A DNA stretch of 64,000 bases from Pseudomonas sp. 8O. Its GTDB lineage: Bacteria; Pseudomonadota; Gammaproteobacteria; Pseudomonadales; Pseudomonadaceae. The stretch is taken from the NCBI RefSeq assembly GCF_902506495.1, contig NZ_LR733265.1, forward strand, positions 1,508,868 to 1,572,867, read 5' to 3'. Positions 26,878 to 35,454 of the stretch are shown here, piece by piece. Below the pieces are notes generated by a model. That model did not search any database. It worked only from the letters and a program-made list of their open reading frames with translations, and was not told where the DNA came from. Positions within the stretch are counted from its first letter, which is position 1. The number at the start of each line of letters is the position of its first letter. The position numbers and the translations under genes were made by a program.

Positions 26878-28392
26878 TCAGCCCAGAAACAGGCTATAGG
26901 CGGGATTTTCGCTCTCATCCCAGTAGGGGTAACCGATGGCGTCCAACGCCGCCGGCACCAGATGACGTTCGTCCGCCGGCACCTGCAACGCTGCCAGTAC
27001 GCGACCATCGGCAGCGCCGTGATTGCGGTAATGGAACATCGAGATGTTCCAGCGCCCGCCCAGTTTCTGCAGGAAGTTGAACAGCGCACCCGGCCGCTCG
27101 GGAAATTCGAAACGCAGCACCATCTCGTCACCGACACCGGCGGCATGGCCACCGACCATATGGCGGATATGCAACTTGGCCAGTTCGTTATCGGTCAGGT
27201 CCAGCACCGGAAAGCCCTGCGCGCGCAGCCCTTCGACCAGCGCCTGGCGCGGGTCGTTTTCCGGGTGGGTCTGCACGCCGACGAAGATGTGCGCTTCGCG
27301 ATCGGTGTGATAGCGATAGTTGAATTCGGTGATCTGGCGCTTGCCCACCGCCTCGCAAAAGGCCTTGAAGCTGCCTGGCTGCTCGGGAATGGTCACGGCG
27401 ATGATCGCCTCGCGCTTCTCGCCCAGCTCGGCGCGCTCGGCCACATGGCGCAGGCGGTCGAAGTTGACGTTGGCGCCGGAATCGATGCCCACCAGCACTT
27501 CACCGTTGGCGCCCTGACGCTCGACGTACTTCTTGATCCCAGCCACGGCCAGCGCGCCTGCCGGCTCGGTGATCGAACGGGTATCGTCGTAGATGTCCTT
27601 GATCGCCGCACAGATCTCATCGGTGCTGACGGTGATCACTTCGTCGACGTGATCCTTGCAGATGTCGAAGGTGTGCTGGCCGATCTGCGCCACCGCCACG
27701 CCGTCGGCGAACAGACCGACGCTCGGCAGCACCACGCGCTCGCCAGCCGTCATCGCCTGCTGCAGGCAGTTGGAGTCGTCCGGTTCTACGCCGATCACCT
27801 TGATCTCTGGCCGCAGGTATTTGACGTACGCCGCGATGCCGGCGATCAAACCGCCGCCACCGACGGGCACGAAGATGGCATCGATATGGCCCTGATGCTG
27901 ACGCAGCACCTCCATGGCCACAGTGCCCTGGCCGGCGATAACCAACGGATCGTCGTACGGGTGAATGTAGGTGTAGCCCTTCTCTTCAACCAGCTTCAGC
28001 GAATGCGCCAGCGCCTCGGGGAAGGCGTCGCCGTGCAGCACCACCTTGCCGCCACGCGAGCGAACGCCCTGCACTTTCAGCTCAGGCGTGGTGCGTGGCA
28101 TGACGATGGTCGCCTTCACCCCCAGATGCTTGGCCGCCAGGGCCAGGCCCTGCGCGTGGTTGCCGGCCGAAGCAGTGACCACGCCGCGCGCCAGCTCGTC
28201 GGGCGAGAGTTGCGCCAGCTTGTTGTAAGCGCCGCGAATCTTGAACGAGTACACCGGCTGCAGATCTTCACGCTTGAGCAGAATCTGGCTGCCCAGCCGC
28301 TCACTGAGCTGACGGGCGGGTTGCAGCGGGGTTTCCACCGCGACGTCATAGACGCGCGAGGTGAGGATCTTCTTCACGTACTGTTCGAGCAT
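26878..28392 (-). CDS. ilvA: Threonine ammonia-lyase, biosynthetic
   Basis: PLP enzyme that deaminates threonine to 2-oxobutyrate, the committed step to isoleucine. 504 residues. The PLP lysine is K51 in YSFKIRGAY; the phosphate-binding glycine loop is VPVGGGGLIAG. Residues about 325-504 are two ACT-like regulatory domains (EQPGSFKAFCEAVG, then ERPGALFNFLQKLG) that bind isoleucine and valine in homologues. The ATG at 28392 (MLEQYVKKIL) is the conserved start; the upstream in-frame codons are unconserved. Divergent from rpiA. Confidence 0.95.
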   Translation of the reverse strand: MLEQYVKKILTSRVYDVAVETPLQPARQLSERLGSQILLKREDLQPVYSFKIRGAYNKLAQLSPDELARGVVTASAGNHAQGLALAAKHLGVKATIVMPRTTPELKVQGVRSRGGKVVLHGDAFPEALAHSLKLVEEKGYTYIHPYDDPLVIAGQGTVAMEVLRQHQGHIDAIFVPVGGGGLIAGIAAYVKYLRPEIKVIGVEPDDSNCLQQAMTAGERVVLPSVGLFADGVAVAQIGQHTFDICKDHVDEVITVSTDEICAAIKDIYDDTRSITEPAGALAVAGIKKYVERQGANGEVLVGIDSGANVNFDRLRHVAERAELGEKREAIIAVTIPEQPGSFKAFCEAVGKRQITEFNYRYHTDREAHIFVGVQTHPENDPRQALVEGLRAQGFPVLDLTDNELAKLHIRHMVGGHAAGVGDEMVLRFEFPERPGALFNFLQKLGGRWNISMFHYRNHGAADGRVLAALQVPADERHLVPAALDAIGYPYWDESENPAYSLFLG

Positions 28393-28504
28393 GGCGATTT
28401 CGCAGGCGTTCGGGCTTTGAGGGACTGCCGAGTCTACCCCAGCGCCGCGCTGGACGACCATACGAAACACGTGGGTTCTGCCCCGTCAGCACGTCACTTG
28501 CGGC

Positions 28505-28510
28505 TATAAT
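28505..28510 (+). promoter_or_regulatory. Candidate rpiA promoter (-10 TATAAT)
   Basis: A perfect TATAAT 40 bp before the rpiA start. The -35 position carries no good TTGACA match, so only the -10 is well supported. Confidence 0.5.
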
Positions 28511-28550
28511 TCGCGCCTACTTCCTACACCTTCCCAGGCATTCTCCCGCG

Positions 28551-29222
28551 ATGAACCAGGATCAGCTGAAACAGGCCGTGGCCCAGGCCGCCGTCGACCA
28601 CATTCTCCCGCGCCTCGACAGCAAGAGCATCGTCGGCGTCGGCACCGGCTCCACCGCCAACTTCTTCATCGACGCGCTGGCCAAGCACAAGATGGACTTC
28701 GATGGCGCCGTCGCCAGCTCCGAAGCCACAGCCGCACGCCTGAAGGGCCATGGCATCCCGGTCTACGACCTCAACAGCACCGCCGAGCTGGAGTTCTATG
28801 TCGACGGCGCCGACGAGAGCGACGAGCGTCTGCACCTGATCAAAGGCGGCGGCGCGGCGCTGACTCGCGAGAAGATCGTTGCCGCCGTGGCCAAGACCTT
28901 CATCTGCATCGCCGACGCCAGCAAGCTGGTGCCGGTGCTGGGCGCCTTCCCGCTGCCGGTGGAAGTCATTCCGATGGCGCGCAGCCATGTGGCGCGCGAG
29001 CTGGTGAAACTGGGCGGCGACCCGGTGTACCGCGAAGGCGTGCTGACCGACAACGGCAACGTCATCCTCGACGTGCACAACCTGTCGATCACCGACCCGG
29101 TCAAGCTGGAAGCGGATATCAATGCCATCGTCGGCGTGGTCACCAATGGCCTGTTCGCCGCTCGCCCGGCAGACCTGCTGCTGCTCGGCACTGCCGAAGG
29201 CGTGAAAACGCTCAAGCGTTGA
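28551..29222 (+). CDS. rpiA: Ribose-5-phosphate isomerase A
   Basis: Interconverts ribose-5-phosphate and ribulose-5-phosphate in the pentose phosphate pathway. 223 residues. Substrate loop GVGTGSTANFFI near residue 30, the catalytic Asp region DGADESD near 84, and the KGGGAALTREKI lysine block are intact. The ribosome site is poor. The gene is divergent from ilvA with a consensus -10 box between, and is followed by palindromic repeats. Confidence 0.96.
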   Translation: MNQDQLKQAVAQAAVDHILPRLDSKSIVGVGTGSTANFFIDALAKHKMDFDGAVASSEATAARLKGHGIPVYDLNSTAELEFYVDGADESDERLHLIKGGGAALTREKIVAAVAKTFICIADASKLVPVLGAFPLPVEVIPMARSHVARELVKLGGDPVYREGVLTDNGNVILDVHNLSITDPVKLEADINAIVGVVTNGLFAARPADLLLLGTAEGVKTLKR

Positions 29223-29240
29223 ATCTGACCGGCATATCTT

Positions 29241-29346
29241 GTGGGAGGCGCTTCAGCGGCGATTGTCGCGGCTGAAGCCCCTCCCACAGAGTCCGTTGTT
29301 CCACCCACTCTGGTTTGCGCAGTCGGTAGCCCGAATGCAATCCGAG
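29241..29346. repeat. Diverged palindrome plus single REP arm after rpiA
   Basis: 29241-29289 is a GTGGGAGGCGCTTC / GAAGCCCCTCCCAC hairpin, a variant of the GTAGGAGCGGCT family. A mutated single arm of the GTAGCCCGGATG family is at 29326-29346. The remainder of the rpiA to DUF3703 gap shows nothing else. Confidence 0.7.
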
Positions 29347-29398
29347 CCTCCTGCGATTCGCCATGCGCACCGGAAACGGCAGGTGCGCTTGTCCAACC

Positions 29399-29734
29399 CT
29401 ACTCCAACAGGCGGCGCAGCTCCTCGCTTATCGGCATGGGTTGAAACGCACTGACCCGCGCCCGCCCGGTATTGCCGGTGGGCACCCAGATACGCGAGAA
29501 CAGCAGCGCCGCCAGGATGCGCGGCATTTGCCCCAACACCTCACGCATATCCCCTTGTTGCCAGCCGGCCCGCAGCATCAACCAATGTGAACGTGCATGC
29601 AGCCATGGGCGACGCTGAGTAAGGATGTGCGCCCGCTCCAGCCAGACCATCGCTTCGGCACTGCGGCTGGCACGCAGTTCTTGTCGTGCCTGAACGAAAG
29701 CTTCGTCGATAGCCTTGCGTAGCTCCACCTGCAT
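29399..29734 (-). CDS. DUF3703 protein
   Basis: 111 residues, soluble and helical. The pattern WLERAHILTQRRPWLHARSH followed by WLMLRAG and a VPTGNTGRA..VSAFQPMPI tail is that of the DUF3703 family. Its start follows the cadA stop by 11 bp and its AGGAG ribosome site overlaps that stop, so it is the second gene of the cadmium operon. Family members are often beside heavy-metal efflux genes, hinting at a metal-linked role, which is unproven. The ATG at 29734 is chosen over the longer frame. Confidence 0.8.
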   Translation of the reverse strand: MQVELRKAIDEAFVQARQELRASRSAEAMVWLERAHILTQRRPWLHARSHWLMLRAGWQQGDMREVLGQMPRILAALLFSRIWVPTGNTGRARVSAFQPMPISEELRRLLE

Positions 29735-29745
29735 GCCAGCACTCC

Positions 29746-31950
29746 TCATTTGCGCAGCAAGCGCAGGCCGTTGAACACCACCATCAGGCTCACGCCCATA
29801 TCGGCGAACACGGCCATCCACATGGTCGCCTCGCCCACCAGGGTCATGGCCAGGAAGATGGCCTTGATCCCCAGTGCCAGGACGATGTTCTGCACGAGAA
29901 TGGCGTGGGTCTGCCGAGACAGGCGAACGAAGGCCGGAATCTTGCGTAGATCATCGTCCATCAATGCCACGTCGGCCGTCTCGATGGCGGTGTCGGTGCC
30001 GGCGGCGCCCATGGCGAAGCCGATCTCGGCCTTGGCCAGAGCCGGCGCATCGTTGATGCCATCACCGACCATTCCGACCACCTTGCCGCGTGCCTGGCTC
30101 GCCTCCACCCAGGCCAGCTTGTCGGCTGGCAACAGGTCGCCACGTGCCTCGTCGACACCAACCTGTTCGGCGATGGCCGCGGCGGTATGGGCGTTGTCAC
30201 CGCTGAGCATGCAGGTACGCACACCCAGTTCGTGAAGTTCGGCGACCGCCTCGCGGCTGGTCTGGCGCACCGTGTCGGCCACGGCGAAGAGCATCAGCGC
30301 GCGCTGTTCGTCGCACAGCACCACCACGCTCTTGCCCTGGCGTTCCAGTGCCTCGAGGCGCTGCTCCAGTTGCGCCGAGCACAGCCCGAGGTCTTCGACC
30401 AGGCGGTGGTTACCTATATGGAGAAGCGTGCCATCGATCCGCCCTTTGCTACCCCGCCCGGGCAGCGCCTCGAAATCCTCGACAGCATGCAACGCCTGCC
30501 CCTGCTCTTCGGCACGCTGGGCCAACGCCCTGGAAACCGGGTGATCCGAGCGCGCGGCCAGGCTCGCTGCCCAGGCGGCGTGCAGCGGTTCATCCACTTC
30601 CAGCAAGTGGAGGCTGTCGGTCTGCACCGGCTTGCCATGGGTCAGCGTGCCGGTCTTGTCCAGCGCCAGCAGGGCCAGATGCCGCCCGTTCTCCAGATAG
30701 ACGCCGCCCTTGATCAGGATGCCCTTGCGCGCGGCGGCCGCCAGGCCGCTGACGATGGTCACCGGGGTGGAAATCACCAGCGCACAGGGGCAGGCCACCA
30801 CCAGCAGAACCAGCGCGCGGTAGACCCAGTCGAGCCAGGCGCCACCGATGACCAGAGGCGGCAGCACGGCCACCGCCAGAGCGAAGGCAAAGACCGCTGG
30901 GGTATAGATGCGCGAGAACTGATCGACGAAACGCTGGGTCGGTGCACGCGAGCCCTGCGCCTCTTCCACCGCATGGATGATGCGCGCCAGCGTCGTGTCG
31001 CGTGCCGTCGCGCTCACACGAAATTCCAGCGAGCCGGCCTCGTTGATGGTGCCAGCGAACACCGAGTCGCCCGCGCGTTTCTCCACCGGCAGGCTTTCCC
31101 CGGTGATCGGCGCCTGATTCACCGTCGACGAACCGCCGACCACCTCACCATCGAGGCTGATGCGCTCGCCGGGACGTACCCGCACCACGGCGCCCAGACC
31201 GATAGCCTGCACGTCGACCTCCTGCCAACTGCCATCAGCCTGCTGCACGGTGGCGCGCGGCGGCGCCAGATCCATCAGCCCGCGTATGGCGTTACGCGCC
31301 CGATCCAGCGAGCGCGCCTCGATCAACTCGGCCAGGGTGAACAACACCATCACCATCGCCGCTTCCGGCCACTGGCCGATCAGCACCGCGCCGGTCACGG
31401 CGATGCTCATCAGGGCATTGATATTGAGGTTGCGGTTCTTCAGGGCGATCCAGCCCTTCTTGTAGATGTTCAACCCGCACATCAGGATGGCGGCAACGGC
31501 CAGTAGCGCTACCAGCCAGTCCGGGCCGAGCCCGGTGAAATGCACGACTTCCGAAGCGGTTGCCACCCCACCCGCCAGCGCCAGCGGCCACCAGGGCTTT
31601 CTCTCAGACACGACGACCGGCTGCCGAGCAACACCCTCGTCCTCCACCTGCGGAGTGAAGCCCAATGCGCAGATGGCGGGCAGCACCTGCGCCAGCATGC
31701 CCTCGTCATGACTCACGGTCAGCACGCGCTGCAGCAGATTGAAATGCAGGCCAGCCACGCCAGGCAGGCGCCCCAGCGCGTCGCGAATCAGGCGTTCTTC
31801 CGTGGGGCAATCCATCTGCTCGATGCGAATGCGGGTATTGCGCGCGCCCGCCAGCGCGGCGTCCGCTGGTTGCGGTACGGCCTCGTGATCGTGGGCATGC
31901 CCAGGGTGAGCGGGTGACTGTTGGTGCGAGTGATCGCAGCAGCGGCTCAT
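29746..31950 (-). CDS. cadA: Cd2+/Zn2+/Pb2+-exporting P1B-type ATPase
   Basis: 734 residues. Pumps divalent soft metals to the periplasm. The N-terminus is His-rich (CCDHSHQQ, HPGHAHDHE), followed by a heavy-metal-associated domain with MDCPTEE near 45. The membrane metal site CPC is at residues 387-389 in the order typical of Zn/Cd/Pb pumps, the phosphorylated Asp is D431 in DKTGT, and the TGES and GDGIND motifs are present. Divergent from cadR with a MerR-type promoter between. Zinc versus cadmium preference cannot be told from sequence. Confidence 0.95.
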   Translation of the reverse strand: MSRCCDHSHQQSPAHPGHAHDHEAVPQPADAALAGARNTRIRIEQMDCPTEERLIRDALGRLPGVAGLHFNLLQRVLTVSHDEGMLAQVLPAICALGFTPQVEDEGVARQPVVVSERKPWWPLALAGGVATASEVVHFTGLGPDWLVALLAVAAILMCGLNIYKKGWIALKNRNLNINALMSIAVTGAVLIGQWPEAAMVMVLFTLAELIEARSLDRARNAIRGLMDLAPPRATVQQADGSWQEVDVQAIGLGAVVRVRPGERISLDGEVVGGSSTVNQAPITGESLPVEKRAGDSVFAGTINEAGSLEFRVSATARDTTLARIIHAVEEAQGSRAPTQRFVDQFSRIYTPAVFAFALAVAVLPPLVIGGAWLDWVYRALVLLVVACPCALVISTPVTIVSGLAAAARKGILIKGGVYLENGRHLALLALDKTGTLTHGKPVQTDSLHLLEVDEPLHAAWAASLAARSDHPVSRALAQRAEEQGQALHAVEDFEALPGRGSKGRIDGTLLHIGNHRLVEDLGLCSAQLEQRLEALERQGKSVVVLCDEQRALMLFAVADTVRQTSREAVAELHELGVRTCMLSGDNAHTAAAIAEQVGVDEARGDLLPADKLAWVEASQARGKVVGMVGDGINDAPALAKAEIGFAMGAAGTDTAIETADVALMDDDLRKIPAFVRLSRQTHAILVQNIVLALGIKAIFLAMTLVGEATMWMAVFADMGVSLMVVFNGLRLLRK

Positions 31951-31979
31951 GGCAAATCTCCGTCAGGTGTCTATTGCCG

Positions 31980-32010
31980 AGTACACACCCTGTAGTCACT
32001 ATAGGGTCAA
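31980..32010 (-). promoter_or_regulatory. cadA promoter with overlapping CadR operator
   Basis: A near-perfect 21-bp dyad (ACCCT...AGGGT, 31987-32007) lies between a -35 TTGACC (32010-32005, minus) and a -10 TGTACT (31985-31980, minus). The spacer is 19 bp, the stretched spacing that MerR-family activators untwist when metal binds. Confidence 0.9.
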
Positions 32011-32029
32011 GCACCCACGGAGCGATCCC

Positions 32030-32482
32030 ATGAAAATCGGAGAATTGGCGAAAAAGGCCGGCTGCCAGGCAGAAACCGTCCGCTACTACGAACGTGAAGG
32101 CCTGCTGCCGGCGCCCGCACGCAGCGAAGGCAACTACCGCCTGTACGGCGCCCCCCACCTGGAACGCCTGGTGTTCATCCGCAACTGCCGGACGCTGGAC
32201 ATGACCCTGGAAGAGATTCAGCGGCTACTGGCCCTACGTGACCTGCCACACGAAAGCTGCGCCGGCATCAACAGCCTGGTGGACGAACATATCGAACATG
32301 TTCAGGCGCGCATCGACAGCCTGCAGGCGCTGCGCGACCAACTCACCGAGTTGCGCGACCGTTGCAACGGCCCCAAGGAGGCGGAAGACTGCGGCATCCT
32401 GCGCCAGCTCAACGTCAGCGGCGGCGTGCAGCCGCTGCCGGACGATGGCCATACCCATGTCGGCAAGAGCCATTCGCATTGA
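32030..32482 (+). CDS. cadR: Cd/Pb-responsive MerR-family regulator
   Basis: 150 residues. MerR helix-turn-helix at the start (MKIGELAKKAGCQAETVRYY, then EREGLL), a long dimerisation helix, and the three metal-sensing cysteines in HESCAG, DRCNG and EDCGIL. The C-terminal histidine-rich tail (DDGHTHVGKSHSH) is also seen in P. putida CadR. The ATG at 32030 has an AGCGA/ACGGAG site upstream and matches the family start; the earlier in-frame start would run through the operator. It presumably represses and activates cadA from the shared dyad. Confidence 0.95.
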   Translation: MKIGELAKKAGCQAETVRYYEREGLLPAPARSEGNYRLYGAPHLERLVFIRNCRTLDMTLEEIQRLLALRDLPHESCAGINSLVDEHIEHVQARIDSLQALRDQLTELRDRCNGPKEAEDCGILRQLNVSGGVQPLPDDGHTHVGKSHSH

Positions 32483-32542
32483 TGGTCTACGCTTGCTGAA
32501 CGTCGCTGCGGCATACCGCCGGGCGCTCAGGGAGAAATGAAC

Positions 32543-32878
32543 ATGCCTGGAAAGTTCGAGCTGAAGAAAGCCAAAGACGGCCAATTCCACTTCAACCTGC
32601 TGGCCAGCAATGGCCAGGTCATCCTCACCAGTGAGATGTACAAGGCCAAGGATTCGGCACTGAACGGCATCGAGTCGGTGAAGAAGAATTCACAACGCGA
32701 CGGCGCCTTCGAGACCAAGACCTCGAGCAACGAAAAACACTACTTCCTGCTCATGGCCACCAACGGCCAGGTAGTCGGGCAAAGTCAGATGTATGCCAGC
32801 GCCGCCAGTTGCAAGAGCGGCATCGAGTCGGTGCAGAAGAATGCGCCCGATGCGCAAACGGACGACCAGACGGGCTAG
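32543..32878 (+). CDS. yegP: YegP-family protein, two DUF1508 repeats
   Basis: 111 residues made of two copies of the DUF1508 module: GKFELKKAKDGQFHFNLLAS from residue 3 and ETKTSSNEKHYFLLMATNGQ from about 56, each ending in a GIESV segment. Small soluble protein of unknown function. The ATG at 32543 is preferred to 32537 because AGGGAG is correctly spaced only for it. Its TAG stop overlaps the stop of the convergent gene. Confidence 0.9.
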   Translation: MPGKFELKKAKDGQFHFNLLASNGQVILTSEMYKAKDSALNGIESVKKNSQRDGAFETKTSSNEKHYFLLMATNGQVVGQSQMYASAASCKSGIESVQKNAPDAQTDDQTG

Positions 32879-33789
32879 TCGTCCTGCTTCCTGAACATAT
32901 AGAACAGGTTCGGCTCACTGATCAGGTACAGGTTGCCGTCGTCGTCCGTCGCCACCCCCTCGGCCTGCGGCACACTGCGCTGCAGGCCATGTTGGCCACG
33001 TAGCAGCGACAGGGTACTGATCGGCTTGCCCTCGGTGTTCAACTCGATCACCAGGCGCGACTCATCCGAAAGCGCCAGCAGATGGCCAGTCGCCGTATCG
33101 AAGTCGAGGCTGGAAAGGTCGCGCACGAACAGCCGCGCATCGCGCTTTGGGTCAGTATTGACCTGCAGCGCCAGCGGCTTGCTCTCGTCGACATGGGGGA
33201 AGCCGAGCACCTCGAAGATACGCACCGGATCGCGTTCCTTGGCCACCAGCAGACGCTGATTCTGCGCATCGTAGGCCAAACCCTCGAAACCCTTGTTGCC
33301 GTTGCGCCCGATACCCAGGGAGAGTTGCTGGAAGTCGGCCGCATCGAGCACGCGACTGTCATCGTCAATGCGCACCTTGACCAGGCGCTGCTCGCGCTCA
33401 TCGGCAATCACATAGGTGCCGGGCGCCACATATTCGATGGCCTCGGGATCACCAAAACCTTCAAGATCGATGGTGCGCTTGAGCTCGCCCTCCAGGCTGA
33501 TCTCGATCACCTTGGCCGGCTTGTTGGTGACGCTGAACAGGCTGCGCCGATCCGGGTCATAGGTCAGTGCCGACACATCGCTTATATCGGCAATCGGCTT
33601 GGCCTCGATCACCACGCGATAGTCACCCAGCCACAGCGACTGATCACGCCACTGCGCGCCATACTGCCATTCCTGCACGGAGAACCAGGCTCGCTCGAAC
33701 AACCGATACTGCTGGCCCAGCACGGCGCCAATCAACAACACGAAGAACAGCAGATAGAGCCAGGGGCTTATGGAGAGCAAACGACGCAT
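32875..33789 (-). CDS. SdiA-regulated-domain beta-propeller protein (CarP-like), copy 1
   Basis: 304 residues. An N-terminal membrane anchor (about 8-26, LYLLFFVLLIGAVLG) holds a periplasmic propeller with repeated blades (SALTYDPDRRSLFSVT, GFGDPEAIEYV, NKGFEGLAYD, LALSDESRLVIEL, QAEGVATDDDGNLYLISEPN). This is the SdiA-regulated domain, related to phytase-like propellers. PAO1 CarP, involved in calcium homeostasis, is recalled as a member. A paralogue lies at 34310-35227 and a CarO-like gene between. It overlaps the yegP stop by four bases. Confidence 0.82.
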   Translation of the reverse strand: MRRLLSISPWLYLLFFVLLIGAVLGQQYRLFERAWFSVQEWQYGAQWRDQSLWLGDYRVVIEAKPIADISDVSALTYDPDRRSLFSVTNKPAKVIEISLEGELKRTIDLEGFGDPEAIEYVAPGTYVIADEREQRLVKVRIDDDSRVLDAADFQQLSLGIGRNGNKGFEGLAYDAQNQRLLVAKERDPVRIFEVLGFPHVDESKPLALQVNTDPKRDARLFVRDLSSLDFDTATGHLLALSDESRLVIELNTEGKPISTLSLLRGQHGLQRSVPQAEGVATDDDGNLYLISEPNLFYMFRKQDD

Positions 33790-33813
33790 GATGGACTTCT
33801 CTGACTACCACGG

Positions 33814-33844
33814 AAAAGCCCGCCACGGGCTTGACGTGGCGGGC
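33814..33844 (-). terminator. Terminator after the CarO-like gene
   Basis: On the minus strand GCCCGCCAC pairs with GTGGCGGGC across a 9-base loop and is followed by TTTT. It separates the OB-fold gene from the downstream propeller gene. Confidence 0.85.
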
Positions 33845-33860
33845 GGGCGGGATATCGCGA

Positions 33861-34208
33861 TCAGTTGATCAGTTCGACGCGATCGACATCGATCTCGCGG
33901 CTGTTGAAGTCCTTGTCGACTTCACCGCTCAGACGCACCTTGGCGGTTTCCGAAACTGTCTGGCCCGGCCAGTCTTCGTCGTCGATTTCCACCTGGATGG
34001 TGCCGGTGGCGTCCTTGAACTCGTAGAGCTCGTCCTGCAGGCGCTTGACGATCTGACCTTCCAGAACAACATGGGTGTCATCGGCAGCTTCCAGTGCAGC
34101 GGACACGGTGGTGACCTGCGGGGTCGCGCCCGGGCCGGTGTAGCCAGTAGCGAAAGCGGCAGTGCTGAGCAGCGGCAGAACCATCAGAGCGAGAGCGGTA
34201 CGTTTCAT
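33861..34208 (-). CDS. Periplasmic OB-fold (BOF/YgiW-like) protein, CarO-like
   Basis: 115 residues. A signal peptide of about 20 residues ends AAFA. The body is the bacterial OB-fold family (VVLEGQIVKRLQDELYEF, TGTIQVEIDDEDW, VRLSGEVDKDFNSREIDVDR). E. coli relatives YgiW and YdeI protect against envelope stress; PAO1 PA0320 (CarO) is calcium-induced through CarSR. The ATG at 34208 is chosen for the signal peptide and the GAGG upstream. It lies between two propeller paralogues on the same strand and has its own terminator. Confidence 0.9.
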   Translation of the reverse strand: MKRTALALMVLPLLSTAAFATGYTGPGATPQVTTVSAALEAADDTHVVLEGQIVKRLQDELYEFKDATGTIQVEIDDEDWPGQTVSETAKVRLSGEVDKDFNSREIDVDRVELIN

Positions 34209-34309
34209 GGTGTGAACCTCGTTGTTCGTAAGTGACGGGGTCAGATTAGTGCCGCTAGCTGAAGCCAGACTGAATCGCGGCTTAAGCCAAACTGAATCCG
34301 CCACCCCAC

Positions 34310-35227
34310 TCAACTGGCACCCGGTTGCGCCTTGCTGAACACATAAAAAAGATTGGGCTCGGCGACGATATAGATGTTGCCCTCTTCGTCCATGGTCACG
34401 CCTTCGGCCTGCTTGATGCCCTGTTCCAGACCGTTGAGACCGCCGCTAAGGCTGAGAAAGCTGATCGGGTGACCACTACGATCCAGCTCCAGCAGCATGC
34501 GCGACTCATCGGACAGCACCAGCGCATGGCCGGTACGCGCATCGATACTCAGCGAAGAAATATCGCGCACTCCCAGACTGTCGTAGTTGAAAGGCTGCAT
34601 CACGCCAGCAGCACCGTCCTCGCCAGGAAAAGGCAGGCTGAACAAGCCCATCGGGCTACGCTCCTTGCCCAGCATCAGGCTGCTGCTGCGCGCATCCCAG
34701 CCAACGGCTTCGAAGCCCTTGTTACCCGCGTCGACAAAGCCCAGGTCGAAACCGGGTAAATCGGCCGCATCCAGTTCCAGGTCGTCGTCATGCAGGGTAA
34801 AGGTGGTGAGCTGACGACGACGTTCATCGACGATGGCCATGCGCCCGTTATCCATCATCTCTACCGCTTCCGGATCAGAGAAGCCCTTCAGCTGGATACG
34901 CCGCAACACCTCCCCCTCACGCGAGAGCTCCACCAACAGTGGATTCTTGCCCGTGACGGTGAAGAGTGTGCCGGTTACCGGGTTGTAGGTAAGCCCCGAG
35001 GTTTCATCTCGCTCCAGGCCAGACAAGGGCTTGGCCTGAATAACCGCACGGTAGCCAGGCAACCAGACGCTGGCCAAGCGCTCGACCAACGGCGTATGCC
35101 CCTCCTGCCACCAGAGCAGGGCGCGATCATCCCAATGCTGGGTTTTTACGACCGTGATCGCGGCCAGCACGGCTATGCCGGACAACCAGCAACGGGGACG
35201 AGAAAGGCGGGAACGAAGGGAGGGCAT
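34310..35227 (-). CDS. SdiA-regulated-domain beta-propeller protein (CarP-like), copy 2
   Basis: 305 residues if the ATG at 35227 is used, which matches the 304-residue paralogue and places the membrane anchor (WLSGIAVLAAITVV) at the same position. Two upstream starts (35263, 35353) would add a basic, unconserved leader that runs into a repeat element. Blades align with copy 1: SGLTYNPVTGTLFTVTGKNP, GFSDPEAVEM, NKGFEAVGWD, LVLSDESRMLLEL, QAEGVTMDEEGNIYIVAEPN. Likely periplasmic. Exact function unknown; calcium-linked by analogy with CarP. Confidence 0.8.
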   Translation of the reverse strand: MPSLRSRLSRPRCWLSGIAVLAAITVVKTQHWDDRALLWWQEGHTPLVERLASVWLPGYRAVIQAKPLSGLERDETSGLTYNPVTGTLFTVTGKNPLLVELSREGEVLRRIQLKGFSDPEAVEMMDNGRMAIVDERRRQLTTFTLHDDDLELDAADLPGFDLGFVDAGNKGFEAVGWDARSSSLMLGKERSPMGLFSLPFPGEDGAAGVMQPFNYDSLGVRDISSLSIDARTGHALVLSDESRMLLELDRSGHPISFLSLSGGLNGLEQGIKQAEGVTMDEEGNIYIVAEPNLFYVFSKAQPGAS

Positions 35228-35307
35228 CGGCGACGGCTCGGCTGCTTGATGGCGATCCGACATCCGATGTCTGGAAGAGTTCCGCCGCCTGAAGAGGCGA
35301 CGATTGG

Positions 35308-35454
35308 TATAGAACCTGTGCACGATCTTGCGAGCTAGAGCCATGCAAGGCAAAAACAGGCGAGGAAGCGGAGTGTACTTTTGTACATGAGCATTCCGAG
35401 CCTGTTTTTAACGCCGCAGGGCCGACGCGCAGCGGGATCGTGGGCAGTTCTATA
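35308..35454. repeat. Structured dispersed element, copy A
   Basis: Outer arms TATAGAAC (35308) and GTTCTATA (ends 35454). Conserved core 35346-35423 contains an inner stem AAAAACAGGC / GCCTGTTTTT and a small hairpin TGTAC-TTTT-GTACA. Three more copies are at 39010-39100, 39147-39308 and 52396-52519. The last five bases overlap the stop of the FAH-family gene. Confidence 0.85.

Noticed and set aside
26962..28509. 515-codon open frame opposite ilvA
   Set aside because: Antisense shadow of a clear ilvA with intact motifs.
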